Source of the DNA: Solibacillus isronensis
GTDB lineage: Bacteria > Bacillota > Bacilli > Bacillales_A > Planococcaceae
Reading direction: 5' to 3'
Assembly (NCBI RefSeq): GCF_900168685.1
Contig: NZ_FVZN01000013.1
Coordinates: 124,001-188,000, forward strand
Length of the DNA stretch: 64,000 bases
Below are positions 9,512 to 18,924 of this stretch, one piece after another. The number at the start of each line of letters is the position of its first letter. Position 1 is the first letter of the stretch. The position numbers and the translations under genes were made by a program. Below the pieces are notes generated by a model. That model was given only the letters and a program-made list of their open reading frames with translations, did not search any database and had not been told where the DNA came from.

Positions 9512-10321
9512 TTAAACTTCCTGCTCATTAAACCACTGGATGGCTCCTTTTAAGCCAAGTTCCGAAATCTTTTGCTGAACAAGCTTGATGCCGTCTGCTG
9601 TATGGATAATTGCATCTTGCTCAGGACCGAACATGACCCCTGTACGGAACCCTTGTAGATCCATAATGCGGTTGTGCGCCTGCTTTTTCAGTTTCAAAAT
9701 ATCGAGCGGTGTTTTCGCGATGCCTTTAGCGATTTTTAATGTTTCCTCTTCCAGTTCACCTGAGTTCACACATTTCGCCGCAATTCCGTACTGCTCCGCT
9801 TCACGGCCTGAAATACGGCTGCCTGCTGTTAAGTCGAGCATTTTAGCGCGCTGATGACCGATATGCCAGCCCCAGTAAATTCCTACGAAACCTCCGCCAA
9901 GCGGAAGTGACGGGAACCCGAATTGTGTATCTTCATCGGTAATAACAATATCGCAGCTTGCAAGAAGCTGTGTACCTCCAGCAAGGGCATAACCATGTAC
10001 TTGGGCAATGATCGGCTTCGGATATTCCCAAATACGCAGCCATCTGCGTGTATATTGCTCCAGATTATTTTTGTCTTCAATGACAGATGGCGATTTGTAT
10101 TTTTCCACGTCATAACCAACACTAAATGCACGGCCGCTTCCTTTAATAATGAGTACGCTTACACTGTCGTCATGTTCCAGATCATCAAGCGCATAATCCA
10201 AATCTCTGAATAAATCTGCGTTCAATGCATTTAATTTCTCTGGACGATTTAAAATGACGTAGGCAATTCTCCCTTTCTTTTCTACTAATACAGCCTTTTC
10301 TTTTACGATTTCGTTTGACAT
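9512..10321 (-). CDS. Enoyl-CoA hydratase/isomerase family protein with atypical active site
   Basis: A 269-residue crotonase-fold protein (VILNRPEKLNALN near the start, HGYALAGGTQLL at ~112-123). Compared with hydratases of the GGGCEL type, the first catalytic Glu is replaced by Gln (AGGTQLLASCD). The usual PE of the second catalytic strand is PS (FPSLPLGGGF). It therefore probably does not perform classic syn-hydration. Crotonase-fold relatives with altered acids do isomerisation, dehalogenation, C-C bond hydrolysis or thioester hydrolysis. It sits between an ACAD and an SDR, so it should act on a CoA ester in the same route. Its canonical counterpart is the second crotonase at 25,292. Confidence 0.88.
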   Translation of the reverse strand: MSNEIVKEKAVLVEKKGRIAYVILNRPEKLNALNADLFRDLDYALDDLEHDDSVSVLIIKGSGRAFSVGYDVEKYKSPSVIEDKNNLEQYTRRWLRIWEYPKPIIAQVHGYALAGGTQLLASCDIVITDEDTQFGFPSLPLGGGFVGIYWGWHIGHQRAKMLDLTAGSRISGREAEQYGIAAKCVNSGELEEETLKIAKGIAKTPLDILKLKKQAHNRIMDLQGFRTGVMFGPEQDAIIHTADGIKLVQQKISELGLKGAIQWFNEQEV

Positions 10322-10348
10322 GTATAAGCCTCCCTTTTCCTATGTTTT

Positions 10349-11584
10349 TTAGCTGAAATTCAAGTCACCTTTTAACAGACTTTTCGCTACTGTACGACGG
10401 TGGATTTCCGAAGTCCCGTCAGGAATTCTAAGTGTTCTTGCTAAACGGAAGCCTTCTTCAAGCTCCAGTTCATTGGAAATACCAACGCCACCGTGAATTT
10501 GGATCGCTTTGTCATAAACACGGCCCATCATTTCCGTACAATATGCTTTCACCATTGAAATTTCTTTCGCCGGAGTTTTTTCCGAATTTTCAATCTTCCA
10601 TGCACAGTGTAATGCCATATTGCGAGCTGCGTAAATATCCATTGCACAATCTGCCAACATTACTTGAATCATTTGGTGTTCGCCAATTTTTTTACCGAAT
10701 GTTTGACGAATGTTTGCGTATTCTACTGCTTTCTTTAATGCCCATTGTGCTGAACCGATACATTTACCGCTCATACCTAATCGGCCGTTATTAATACCGT
10801 GAATTGCTTTTGTGAATCCATTGTCTACTTCGCCGATCACATGTTCATGAGGAACGCGTAGATTATCGAAACTTAAAATCGTTGCATCGCCGCCAAGTGA
10901 ACCCATTGTCGGAATAACTGAATCGACATTGAATCCTTCCCAGCCTGTTTCAACGAAGAAACAAGAGATACCGCCTTTTCGCTGTGCGACAAGTTCAGGA
11001 TTTGTCACTGCAAATAACATACAGTAATCGGAGTGCGCAGCATGTGAAATCCATTGTTTCGCACCATTGATCACCCATGTGTCGCCGTCTTTTACAGCAC
11101 GTGTTTTAATTCCCCAAACGTCCGACCCGGCATCTGGTTCTGTTAAACCAAAGCAAAGTGTTTTTTCACCGCTCGCAATACCCGGCAAATATTTTTCCTT
11201 CAGCGCAGGCTGCAGTCCTGTCAATACAGGCGTCAATCCGTTTGTGAAAGGTGAAGGGATAATGACATGCTCGATTAATTTTCGGTTTGGATACAATTTG
11301 TTCAGTGCTTCCGCTACAAGTAAAGATGTAACCGGTCCTAATTGTTCACCGCCAAGCTCTTTATCGCCGAACATTGTATAAAACCCGGCTCTTGCCGATT
11401 CCATTCGTACAGTTTTTCGCAGTTCCTCCACCTTCGGGGAACGGCGGCCATCTTCTAAGTAATAGTTTCGCGAGTTATATAAAACATCACGATTTGCTTC
11501 CTCTAAAGGGATAACTACTTTCTCCACAAATTGCTTTAATGCACCGATAATTTCTTGTGTGTCTTCCGGTATACGAAAATCCAT
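10349..11584 (-). CDS. Acyl-CoA dehydrogenase family protein (ACAD10/11-like)
   Basis: A 411-residue ACAD-fold protein. CFGLTEPDAGSDVWGIKT marks the beta-domain FAD/substrate region, and the C-terminus reads RTLRIPDGTSEIHRRT. Where the short/medium-chain enzymes have the catalytic Glu of YEGTSE, this protein has Asp in PDGTSE, as in ACAD10/11-type and bacterial FadE-like enzymes that take long, branched or hydroxylated acyl-CoAs. An AGAGGAG site precedes the ATG. It lies 38 bp downstream of the acyl-CoA synthetase gene and 27 bp upstream of the crotonase, inside the sigma-54 operon. Substrate is unknown. Confidence 0.9.
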   Translation of the reverse strand: MDFRIPEDTQEIIGALKQFVEKVVIPLEEANRDVLYNSRNYYLEDGRRSPKVEELRKTVRMESARAGFYTMFGDKELGGEQLGPVTSLLVAEALNKLYPNRKLIEHVIIPSPFTNGLTPVLTGLQPALKEKYLPGIASGEKTLCFGLTEPDAGSDVWGIKTRAVKDGDTWVINGAKQWISHAAHSDYCMLFAVTNPELVAQRKGGISCFFVETGWEGFNVDSVIPTMGSLGGDATILSFDNLRVPHEHVIGEVDNGFTKAIHGINNGRLGMSGKCIGSAQWALKKAVEYANIRQTFGKKIGEHQMIQVMLADCAMDIYAARNMALHCAWKIENSEKTPAKEISMVKAYCTEMMGRVYDKAIQIHGGVGISNELELEEGFRLARTLRIPDGTSEIHRRTVAKSLLKGDLNFS

Positions 11585-11622
11585 AACTGTTCTCTCCTCT
11601 ATTAACGTAATTTATTAGTTTA

Positions 11623-13734
11623 CTAGTTTTTAAGCGTAATTAAGCCGTCCGCAATTTTAACTCCGTGACCTTCATCGAAAACCATAACGGGATTTAAATC
11701 CGCTTCCAGAATATCATCTTCAACTGTTGCAATTACTTTACTGAAGTCGGAAATCAACTTGCTTAATGCATCGATATCACGTGCTTTTTTCCCGCGGTAT
11801 GCTTGCAGTACCTGACTTGCACTGAGCTCTTCAATCATTTCTTTCGCCTGTTCAATGGAAACAGGTGCCTTTCGCATTGAAATGTCTTTTAATACTTCGA
11901 TATAAATACCGCCAAGACCGACAATGACCATCTGACCGAAAATCGGATCACGCTTTGAGCCGACAAACATTTCGGTAAAGTCGCCTTTAATCATTTCCTG
12001 GATCAATATCCCTTCGAAAGTTGCGTTTGGCGTTTCTTCGATAATGGCTTTTAATTTATTAAATTCTTCGATTACCTGTTCTTCTGATGTAATGTTCAGA
12101 CTGACAAGCCCTTTGTCCGTTTTGTGCAATATTTGCGGGGACATCCCTTTTAGCACAAGCGGGTATTGGAAATCCTTTATTATTTCGATCGCTTCCTGCT
12201 CGGTTTTGACAAGCTGTTCTTTCGTAATCGGCAAATCAAACTGCTGTAGGAACTTTTTGCTCGTATATTCTGTTAAATCACCGCTAAGCCCTGTTAAATC
12301 GGCATTCATATTCGGGACTACTTCTTCAAAATTTCCACTGTTAAATTCACCAAAATCCTTCATTGCCCTTAACGCAATGACAGCTCTCGTCGGATCCTGA
12401 ATTACCGGTACTTCTGCTTCCCTGAATGCCAGGCTCGATTGCGGACTATTGATTGTGACCGTTATTTGAGGGATATGCGGGAATTTATCCTTCATCCTTC
12501 TCAATGTTTCAATTCGTTCTTTAATCGAATCATGCTTTAATCCTGCAAACCCTAAGAAAATAATGGCCGTATCATAGGAGCCGCTCGATAGTACAGCATC
12601 AATAAAATCCTCAAGCAATGTCGGGATATACGAAATTTGGGCTGTCGTATCAATCGGATTTTGCGTGCCTGCAATCGGCAATATCACCTTTAATTTTTCT
12701 TTAACATCATCCGGTGTTTCAGGCAATGTAAAGCCGCGTTCTGCCAGCTGATCTGCCAGCATAATTCCTACACCTCCGGAAATCGTAAACACTGCTGCCC
12801 GGTTTCCTTTTGGTGGTGGCAGTTGGGAAGCGACATATGTAACATCCAAAAATTCATCGATTGTCGTTGCACGGTAAACACCGCTTTGACTGAATACTGT
12901 ATCGAAAACAGCATCCGAACCAACGATTGAACCGGTATGCGACATGGCCGCTTTCATTCCAACTTCCGTCGTGCCAACCTTCAGTGCGATAACAGGCTTA
13001 TTATTTTCTTTTGCAAGCTTGAACGCATTGATCAGTTTATTTCCGTCTTTTACGCCTTCAATATAGCAGGCAATGACATTTGTGTTTGGATCTGTCGCCA
13101 AATATTCAATACAATCGGCTACATCCACATCTGCCTCATTTCCTGTTGCGATAAAATAGCTGAATCCGATATTTTGCTGTCTTGCCAGTGTAAAAACGTG
13201 GGAACCGAATGCACCGCTTTGACTGACAAACCCGATTTTACTGTCCAGCGGTTTTTCATCTTCAATAATTGTTGAAAATGTGCCGTAAAATCCTAATTGA
13301 ACGTTGAACAATCCGAGACAGTTTGGACCGAGTACTCGGATGCCGTATTGCTTGGCGATTTGTACAATTTTTTGCTGTTCCAGTTCACCTTCATGACCGA
13401 TTTCTCCAAAGCCTGCACTGAAAATGACAACGGATTTTACCCCTTGCTTTGCACACTTTTCCAGGTTTTCAATAACGGCAGAACTCGGTAATGCGATGAT
13501 GGCAACATCCACTGAGTTTTCTACACTTAAAATGTCGTGATAGCATGTTAAACCATTAATCTCGTCATACTTCGGGTTGATTGGATAAACGTCGCCTTTA
13601 TATCCGTAGTTTTGTAGATAGCTTAAAGGTCTGCCTCCAATTTTTTTCAAATCAGGAGATGCCCCGATAATCGCAATACTTTTTGGATTAAATAATGCAT
13701 CTAAATTATTTAACGTCAACACTTCATTTGTCAC
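11623..13734 (-). CDS. ADP-forming acetate/acyl-CoA synthetase (CoA-binding plus ATP-grasp)
   Basis: About 703 residues fusing both parts of ADP-forming acyl-CoA synthetase. These are an N-terminal CoA-binding Rossmann domain (LFNPKSIAIIGAS), succinyl-CoA-synthetase-like domains with the phospho-His motif SHTGSIVGSDA, and a C-terminal ATP-grasp part (YPLVLKGMSPQILHKTD, DLNPVMVF). It would activate a carboxylic acid with ATP and CoA, giving ADP and Pi. The frame is open to 13,764, but only the GTG at 13,734 follows a ribosome binding site (AAAGG), and the sigma-54 promoter predicts a transcript start near 13,780. It is the first gene of the seven-gene operon. Acid specificity is unknown. Confidence 0.9.
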   Translation of the reverse strand: MTNEVLTLNNLDALFNPKSIAIIGASPDLKKIGGRPLSYLQNYGYKGDVYPINPKYDEINGLTCYHDILSVENSVDVAIIALPSSAVIENLEKCAKQGVKSVVIFSAGFGEIGHEGELEQQKIVQIAKQYGIRVLGPNCLGLFNVQLGFYGTFSTIIEDEKPLDSKIGFVSQSGAFGSHVFTLARQQNIGFSYFIATGNEADVDVADCIEYLATDPNTNVIACYIEGVKDGNKLINAFKLAKENNKPVIALKVGTTEVGMKAAMSHTGSIVGSDAVFDTVFSQSGVYRATTIDEFLDVTYVASQLPPPKGNRAAVFTISGGVGIMLADQLAERGFTLPETPDDVKEKLKVILPIAGTQNPIDTTAQISYIPTLLEDFIDAVLSSGSYDTAIIFLGFAGLKHDSIKERIETLRRMKDKFPHIPQITVTINSPQSSLAFREAEVPVIQDPTRAVIALRAMKDFGEFNSGNFEEVVPNMNADLTGLSGDLTEYTSKKFLQQFDLPITKEQLVKTEQEAIEIIKDFQYPLVLKGMSPQILHKTDKGLVSLNITSEEQVIEEFNKLKAIIEETPNATFEGILIQEMIKGDFTEMFVGSKRDPIFGQMVIVGLGGIYIEVLKDISMRKAPVSIEQAKEMIEELSASQVLQAYRGKKARDIDALSKLISDFSKVIATVEDDILEADLNPVMVFDEGHGVKIADGLITLKN

Positions 13735-13789
13735 GATGGCTAACACACCTTTCATCTGCATCATATATTTATTGGTTACACTTTCTATA

Positions 13790-13807
13790 AAGCAAAACGC
13801 GTGCCAA
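13790..13807 (-). promoter_or_regulatory. Sigma-54 (-24/-12) promoter of the seven-gene catabolic operon
   Basis: The minus strand reads TGGCAC-GCGTT-TTGCT, an exact match to the consensus TGGCAC-N5-TTGC. The -12 element lies about 58 bp before the preferred GTG start of the acyl-CoA synthetase. A candidate activator site lies about 110 bp upstream. Confidence 0.88.
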
Positions 13808-13910
13808 ACATCATTTTTTCTGCAAAAACCTGTTTTTTCTTTTGTTTTTTTCGTTCTCCCCCTTTATAGACCGCTTATAAATAAAGAACTTATGCATCCT
13901 CATTTCATTG

Positions 13911-13941
13911 TGTTTCATAATTGAAACGAATTAGTTTCAAC
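13911..13941. promoter_or_regulatory. Candidate upstream activating sequence for the sigma-54 activator
   Basis: Three half-sites occur in 30 bp: GTTTCA (13912), TGAAAC (13922) and GTTTCA (13934). They form overlapping inverted repeats, including TTGAAAC-N6-GTTTCAA. The distance of about 105-135 bp from the -24 element is usual for an enhancer-binding protein site. The adjacent activator gene is the likely source of the binding protein. Confidence 0.55.
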
Positions 13942-13975
13942 AAAAAAACTCTCCAGTGTCATTCCACTAGAGAGT
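13942..13975 (-). terminator. Terminator of the sigma-54 activator gene
   Basis: On the minus strand, ACTCTCTAGTG pairs with CACTGGAGAGT and is followed by seven T. It lies 8 bp beyond the activator stop codon. Confidence 0.85.
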
Positions 13976-13983
13976 CTTCTATA

Positions 13984-15912
13984 TTATTTCAAATTGAATT
14001 CATTCATTTTTCTCCACAGCGTACTTCTACTAATTCCGAGTATATCGGCTGCTTCTTTTTTATTCCCGTTTGTCTGTTCGAGAATTTCTTTGATTTTCAG
14101 CACTTCAATTTCTTTCATTGTTTGCTGAAACGTTTCATTAATCGATTGTGTTTCATATAGTAAGTATTCATTTTCTTTTATTGATTCTTCTAAGTATTCG
14201 ATGATGAGATTTTCTTCAATTTCATTGTCCGAACCAATATATGCAAACAGCCTTTCAATTGTATTTTCGAATTCCCTTACGTTTCCTTCCCAACTATGGC
14301 TTTCCAATATAGAAACTAATGAATCGAAATATTTATCAATTATAGGGCTTAGTCCCTTATAGTTTTTATTCGTGTAATTACGTAACAGTAATCCGATATC
14401 CTCTTTGCGCTTGTTTAAATCCGGTAAAAATAAATTAAGAACCGCAATCCGGTAATATAAATCCATTCTAAATTCTTTGGATCTTACACCTTCGATTAAG
14501 TTAACATTCGTTGCGGAAATAATACGTACATCGACAGGTACAGATGTTGAAGCTCCGACACGGCGTACATTTTTTTCCTGCAATACGCGCAACAGTTTAG
14601 CTTGCATACTTAAAGGCAGTTCACCGATTTCATCTAAAAACAATGTTCCATTATGGGCGATTTCGAACAGACCGGGTTTCCCGCCTTTAATCGCTCCTGT
14701 GAATGCTCCCTCGCTATAGCCAAAAAACTCGCTTTCCAATAAATTTTCCGGAATGGCTGCGCAGTTTACTGCAATAAATGGCTGGTTATATCGATTGCTG
14801 GCATTATGAATACTTTGCGCAAATAATTCTTTTCCGGTTCCTGATTCCCCTAAAATAAGTACATTCGCATCTGCTCTGGCAAATTTCTGAGCCTTCATTT
14901 TGGCTTTGATCGTTTGGTTACTCTGGCCAATAATATCGTCGAATGTATAGATTGCGCCTTCGTATTTTTTATTAAGCTTTCTTCTTACTTTATTTTCTTT
15001 TTGCTGCAGCGCTTCAATATCGGATAAGATTATAATATTTCCGTCAACTGTTTTATCGACGTGAATTATATGCTTATCCATCATAAGCGATTTGTTTTTA
15101 TATTTTAAAATACTGTCCTTTGCTTCTTTCGGGGATAAAATCTCTTCCAGCAGTTCACCTTTATCTAAAATTTCTGAAATATAATTCGACTCGTAGTTCT
15201 TGTCCTGTTCCAATTCCAGAATTTTAATTGCCGCCTGATTGATATTAATGATGCGGTTCATTTGATTCAAGCTGATGATCCCGTCATGGAAATTTTCCAT
15301 TACAATGCTTTGGCGCTTCTGATTACTTCTCTCCAGCACTTTTGCTCTTAAAATATCAAAAGCAATCCCGACCGCCAATTGGATCGTTTCCTGGTCATAC
15401 CATAAGATTCCCTTCATGCCATGCTTCTTTGCCAAATTAACAATTAGCCCTGAACCAATAATGACGTTTTGTGTATCTTTACTTAATTCTTTTACGACTT
15501 CTTCCGCATTTTCAGCCGAAGTGTAAACATGCTGCTCGATATTTAATCCGAGTATTTCTTTTAACTTCACTTCATTATAATTTTTATCTTCGTTTATAAA
15601 TTCTTTATAATAATTGACGACACATACTTTTTTCGAATACTTCGAAGCTTCCATTAATGCTTTTATAAAGTCTTGTGTCTGAACACGTAACGGAACGATA
15701 TAGCCGCGTACATTCAATTTTTTTAAACGTTCCGCCAGCACTACTCCGCAAATTAAAATATCGTCATTATTAATATAATTCGGGTGATTTAAAATATGTA
15801 ATGAGCTCACTTCTTGTACAACCAAATTTTGTACACTGTCCCGGCGTTTTTGAATTTCATCTTTTACATAATCAACTAACGGATAAGAACCTGAAACCAA
15901 TAATTTTAACAA
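13984..15912 (-). CDS. Sigma-54-dependent transcriptional activator with PrpR-N sensor domain
   Basis: About 642 residues with the full enhancer-binding layout. It has a PrpR_N-type sensor (residues ~1-185), a PAS-like segment (~200-300), a AAA+ domain with Walker A GESGTGKE and the sigma-54 contact loop GAFTGA, and a C-terminal Fis-type helix-turn-helix (NKKEAADILGISRSTLWRKM). The TTG at 15,912 is preferred because GGGGGAG lies 7 bp upstream, whereas the GTG at 15,933 has no such site. PrpR_N domains sense small organic acids or CoA-linked metabolites. It lies between two sigma-54 operons and is the best candidate to activate all four -24/-12 promoters in this window. Its own promoter appears to be sigma-A type (TATACT at about 15,972-15,977). 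Confidence 0.92.
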   Translation of the reverse strand: MLKLLVSGSYPLVDYVKDEIQKRRDSVQNLVVQEVSSLHILNHPNYINNDDILICGVVLAERLKKLNVRGYIVPLRVQTQDFIKALMEASKYSKKVCVVNYYKEFINEDKNYNEVKLKEILGLNIEQHVYTSAENAEEVVKELSKDTQNVIIGSGLIVNLAKKHGMKGILWYDQETIQLAVGIAFDILRAKVLERSNQKRQSIVMENFHDGIISLNQMNRIININQAAIKILELEQDKNYESNYISEILDKGELLEEILSPKEAKDSILKYKNKSLMMDKHIIHVDKTVDGNIIILSDIEALQQKENKVRRKLNKKYEGAIYTFDDIIGQSNQTIKAKMKAQKFARADANVLILGESGTGKELFAQSIHNASNRYNQPFIAVNCAAIPENLLESEFFGYSEGAFTGAIKGGKPGLFEIAHNGTLFLDEIGELPLSMQAKLLRVLQEKNVRRVGASTSVPVDVRIISATNVNLIEGVRSKEFRMDLYYRIAVLNLFLPDLNKRKEDIGLLLRNYTNKNYKGLSPIIDKYFDSLVSILESHSWEGNVREFENTIERLFAYIGSDNEIEENLIIEYLEESIKENEYLLYETQSINETFQQTMKEIEVLKIKEILEQTNGNKKEAADILGISRSTLWRKMNEFNLK

Positions 15913-16045
15913 TAGTTTTCTCCCCCGTTTCACTAGGTGTTATAACATTTCTTTCGGATCCCCTCTCTATAGTATAACAAGAAATTTCTATCTTTCATTT
16001 ATAATTATCGGGACATATTGCAATTAATCTATCATTATACTAGAA

Positions 16046-16084
16046 ATAAAAAATGCCTAAACGCTGTAAAATCAACGTTTAGGC
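16046..16084 (-). terminator. Terminator of the LLM-TRAP-lactonase operon
   Basis: Perfect 9-bp stem (GCCTAAACG with CGTTTAGGC), 12-base loop and a minus-strand run of six T. It follows the phosphotriesterase-like gene and insulates it from the activator gene. Confidence 0.85.
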
Positions 16085-16133
16085 TGTTCTAATTAAATCT
16101 ATTTTACTAATTTTATTACATAAAAGTGAATAA

Positions 16134-17078
16134 CTAAATAGCTTTGAACCATCTTTTTACATTGTCCACCATAATTGTCTCGAGCTGTTTATCTGTCACC
16201 CCATGCTCTTTTAACATCGGAATCACTGTTTCGAGTAAATAGGTCATGGACCAGTCTGGATGAACAGGCTTTTTCAAATCATTCGGTTTGTACATATCCG
16301 TTGTACAGCAATAATCCTGTGACAGGAAAATGCGATTTTCATACCCTTTATCCAACAGCTGGAGTACTGTTTCATTCCTCTTTTGTGTTGAAAGCACTCT
16401 TGAAATACCATAGCGGTCCATCCCGATAAACACGCCATAATCTAGTACTCTTTGAATATAGTCAATATTATCCGTATCGCCACAATGTCCGATGAGTACT
16501 TTTGATAAATCGACGCCTTCTTGTTCAAAGATCTCAATTTGTCTCAATCCCGTTTCCGTTGCCGGGTGCGAATGCGTCATAATTGGCTTTCCTGTTTGCA
16601 GATGTGCTCTAGCTACTGCTCGGATAACCTTTTCTACACCAGGCGTAATTCCTTGTACATCGGTTGCGCATTTCAGGAAACCCGCTTTAATCGGTGTATT
16701 TTGGATGCCTACTTCAATATCTCTGATAAATTGCTCTGCCAGAAAATCAACATCATTCACGGCAAACCGGGTAGGCAAAGTATCAAATGTATAAACTCCA
16801 GTTGCAGCAATAATTTGAACACCTGTTTCTTTTGAGATTTTCTCCATTAGTTTTACATCACGGTCAAGCCCCATAACAGTCGGATCGAAAATTGTTTTCA
16901 CGCCGTAAGCTTTCGCTCCAAGCACTTGCTTTTTCGCTAATTCAAATTCCTCCTGCTCATCATACAGGTGTGGAAATTGTACAGCCACCGCTTCTGACCT
17001 TGTCCGCATATGCTCATGTACTAAAGTGTAGCCCAGGTCATCAATATGAAGCTCTCCCAAAACCGAATTGACCTTCAA
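16134..17078 (-). CDS. Phosphotriesterase family metal hydrolase (likely lactonase)
   Basis: A 314-residue amidohydrolase-fold enzyme. All metal ligands of the phosphotriesterase family are visible: His21 and His23 (VHEH), the carbamylated Lys136 (GFLKCATD), His169 (MTHSHP), His198 (LIGHCGD) and Asp255 (SQDYCC). Members of this length with these motifs are mostly lactonases with side activity on organophosphates. The TTG start has GGGGG 6 bp upstream. It is the last gene of the LLM monooxygenase-TRAP operon, 11 bp behind the permease. That pairing suggests that it opens a lactone made by the monooxygenase; this is inference. It may also act on acyl-homoserine lactones. Confidence 0.87.
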   Translation of the reverse strand: MKVNSVLGELHIDDLGYTLVHEHMRTRSEAVAVQFPHLYDEQEEFELAKKQVLGAKAYGVKTIFDPTVMGLDRDVKLMEKISKETGVQIIAATGVYTFDTLPTRFAVNDVDFLAEQFIRDIEVGIQNTPIKAGFLKCATDVQGITPGVEKVIRAVARAHLQTGKPIMTHSHPATETGLRQIEIFEQEGVDLSKVLIGHCGDTDNIDYIQRVLDYGVFIGMDRYGISRVLSTQKRNETVLQLLDKGYENRIFLSQDYCCTTDMYKPNDLKKPVHPDWSMTYLLETVIPMLKEHGVTDKQLETIMVDNVKRWFKAI

Positions 17079-17089
17079 ATCATTCCCCC

Positions 17090-18400
17090 CTATCCTTTAA
17101 CTAAATCAGGTAAAAATGTAGCAATTTCCGGGAATGCATAAAGGACGAAAATTAACGTAACAATCGGAATTACGAAAATAAAAGCTCCTTTAAATATGCT
17201 TCCTAAATCCAGTTCCTTCACAACACCTCTCAGTACGAAACAGTTCATGCCGACAGGTGGTGAAATCAATGCTACTTCTACTAGTAATACAATAATAACC
17301 CCAAACCAGATTAAGTTGAAATCATAGGCAATTAATGTCGGAAGAAGTATTGGAATCGTTACTACAATCATCGCTAATGTGTCCATAATAGCTCCTAGAA
17401 TCAGATACATTAAAATCATGAGCAGGAAGAATACAAAAGGCGATAGATTAGCAGAGAACAGGAAGTCTGCCAATAAGTTCGGAACCCGTGTAATCGTCAA
17501 TACATAGTTCAGCAGGAATGCACCGATAACAATTGCGAAAATGAAACCAGTCGTTTTTAATGTACCGAAAATTGCATCCGAGAATTTTGCAAGTGTCAGT
17601 TTTTTACGGAGTAAAGCGATAATAAAGGATCCGAAAGCCCCAATACCTGCTGCTTCCGTTGCTGTAAAGAATCCAGCGTAAATTCCGCCCATTACTACGA
17701 TGAATAATAATATAATCCATATATTCACTTTTAAAGCGAGTAGTTTTTCTCTAAGTGGAACAGGTTCGTCTAACTTGTCCCCACCCATTTCCGGTCGAAT
17801 TTTTGTCATAAGTAGAATTGTCAATCCGAAAAATAACGTGAGTAAAATACCTGGAATGATTCCGGCAATTAATAGTTTCCCGATGGACTGCTCTGTAATC
17901 ACACCATAAATAATGAACATCGTACTTGGCGGAATAAGAATCCCGAGCGTACCACCAGCAACGATGGACCCACCCGACAATACTTTTGAATAATTGGCTT
18001 TTTCCATCTCTTTTGCTGCAGCTAGTCCAATCGTACTCGTTGTCGCTAAACTAGATCCAGAAGAAGAAGCGAAAACAGCTGATGCAGCAATTGTTGCTAA
18101 ACCTAATCCGCCTCGTATACGTCCGAAAAACTTGCGGAATGTCGCAAATAATTCATCGGTAAATCCTGCTTGGAATAAAAATTGTCCCATTAATACAAAT
18201 AGCGGGATAGTACTTAATGTATAGTTGTAACTGCGGTCCCATGCAATACTTTCAATAGCTGTGAACAATACCTTTTCATTTTTTAAATACATAATGGCAA
18301 AAAAGGCGGGCATAGCCATCGACAATACAATTGGAACACGCAAAAACATTAATATAAATACTGAAATGATAACCAATACACCGACAGTTTCCGGACTCAT
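17090..18400 (-). CDS. TRAP transporter large permease (DctM-like)
   Basis: A 436-residue integral membrane protein of the usual DctM length, with about 12 hydrophobic segments. Characteristic DctM sequences are seen (LFVLMGQFLFQAG near residue 70, SSGSSLATTSTIG near 115, AGGTLGILIPPS near 150). It is the channel subunit of a tripartite ATP-independent transporter that imports organic acids with Na+ or H+. GGGGG precedes the ATG. It lies 13 bp downstream of the small permease and 11 bp upstream of the lactonase, within one operon. Confidence 0.93.
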   Translation of the reverse strand: MSPETVGVLVIISVFILMFLRVPIVLSMAMPAFFAIMYLKNEKVLFTAIESIAWDRSYNYTLSTIPLFVLMGQFLFQAGFTDELFATFRKFFGRIRGGLGLATIAASAVFASSSGSSLATTSTIGLAAAKEMEKANYSKVLSGGSIVAGGTLGILIPPSTMFIIYGVITEQSIGKLLIAGIIPGILLTLFFGLTILLMTKIRPEMGGDKLDEPVPLREKLLALKVNIWIILLFIVVMGGIYAGFFTATEAAGIGAFGSFIIALLRKKLTLAKFSDAIFGTLKTTGFIFAIVIGAFLLNYVLTITRVPNLLADFLFSANLSPFVFFLLMILMYLILGAIMDTLAMIVVTIPILLPTLIAYDFNLIWFGVIIVLLVEVALISPPVGMNCFVLRGVVKELDLGSIFKGAFIFVIPIVTLIFVLYAFPEIATFLPDLVKG

Positions 18401-18413
18401 CGAATACCCCCTT

Positions 18414-18899
18414 CTATTCCTCCCATTTTTCGTAACCTTTCATCCTCAACAGTACTGTAATCTTTTGAAGAGCCATTAAAGCCCAGGCGATAAAACCGAT
18501 AATCAGCAATATTTTCAACGGATAAAATTTATATCCAAGCAATACTGATGAGTGCTGCGCATCAAATTTTGTGTAGAACGCATACGCAACCGTAAGACTA
18601 AAGATTACTGTAAGAATAAGAGAGAAGATATTTAATATTTTCTGTATTGTAGAAGGAAAATGGTCTACTATAATTCCAACTTCCACATGCCCATTTTTAT
18701 ACTCTGTGTAGGCCAGTGCACCGGCAATTAAAATAACCATCCCTAACTGTACAATTTCGATATCCCCAATGATCGGTTTATGAAGTGCACGCGCAACTGC
18801 AGCTACTCCAACGAAAAGCATCATCAACGTCAGCGATATGTAAGCAATGTAAGCAACAGCCATGGAAAAGCCTTTCGCAAATTTATCAAAAAATGCCAT
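18414..18899 (-). CDS. TRAP transporter small permease (DctQ-like)
   Basis: A 161-residue membrane protein with four hydrophobic helices (residues ~12-32, 47-67, 85-107, 127-147), as in the DctQ family. The FVGVAAVARALHKP and VQLGMVILIAGALAYTEY segments are family-like. It pairs with the large permease immediately downstream and the binding lipoprotein upstream. A GGAGGGG site precedes the ATG. Confidence 0.92.
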   Translation of the reverse strand: MAFFDKFAKGFSMAVAYIAYISLTLMMLFVGVAAVARALHKPIIGDIEIVQLGMVILIAGALAYTEYKNGHVEVGIIVDHFPSTIQKILNIFSLILTVIFSLTVAYAFYTKFDAQHSSVLLGYKFYPLKILLIIGFIAWALMALQKITVLLRMKGYEKWEE

Positions 18900-18924
18900 G
18901 ATTACCCCTCCTTTTTAGTAAGAA

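Noticed and set aside
13911-13928. parS-like site (TGTTTC...GAAAC)
   Set aside because: The arms resemble parS (TGTTTCACGTGAAACA), but the spacer is two bases longer and the centre lacks CACGTG. Its place upstream of a sigma-54 promoter fits an activator site better.
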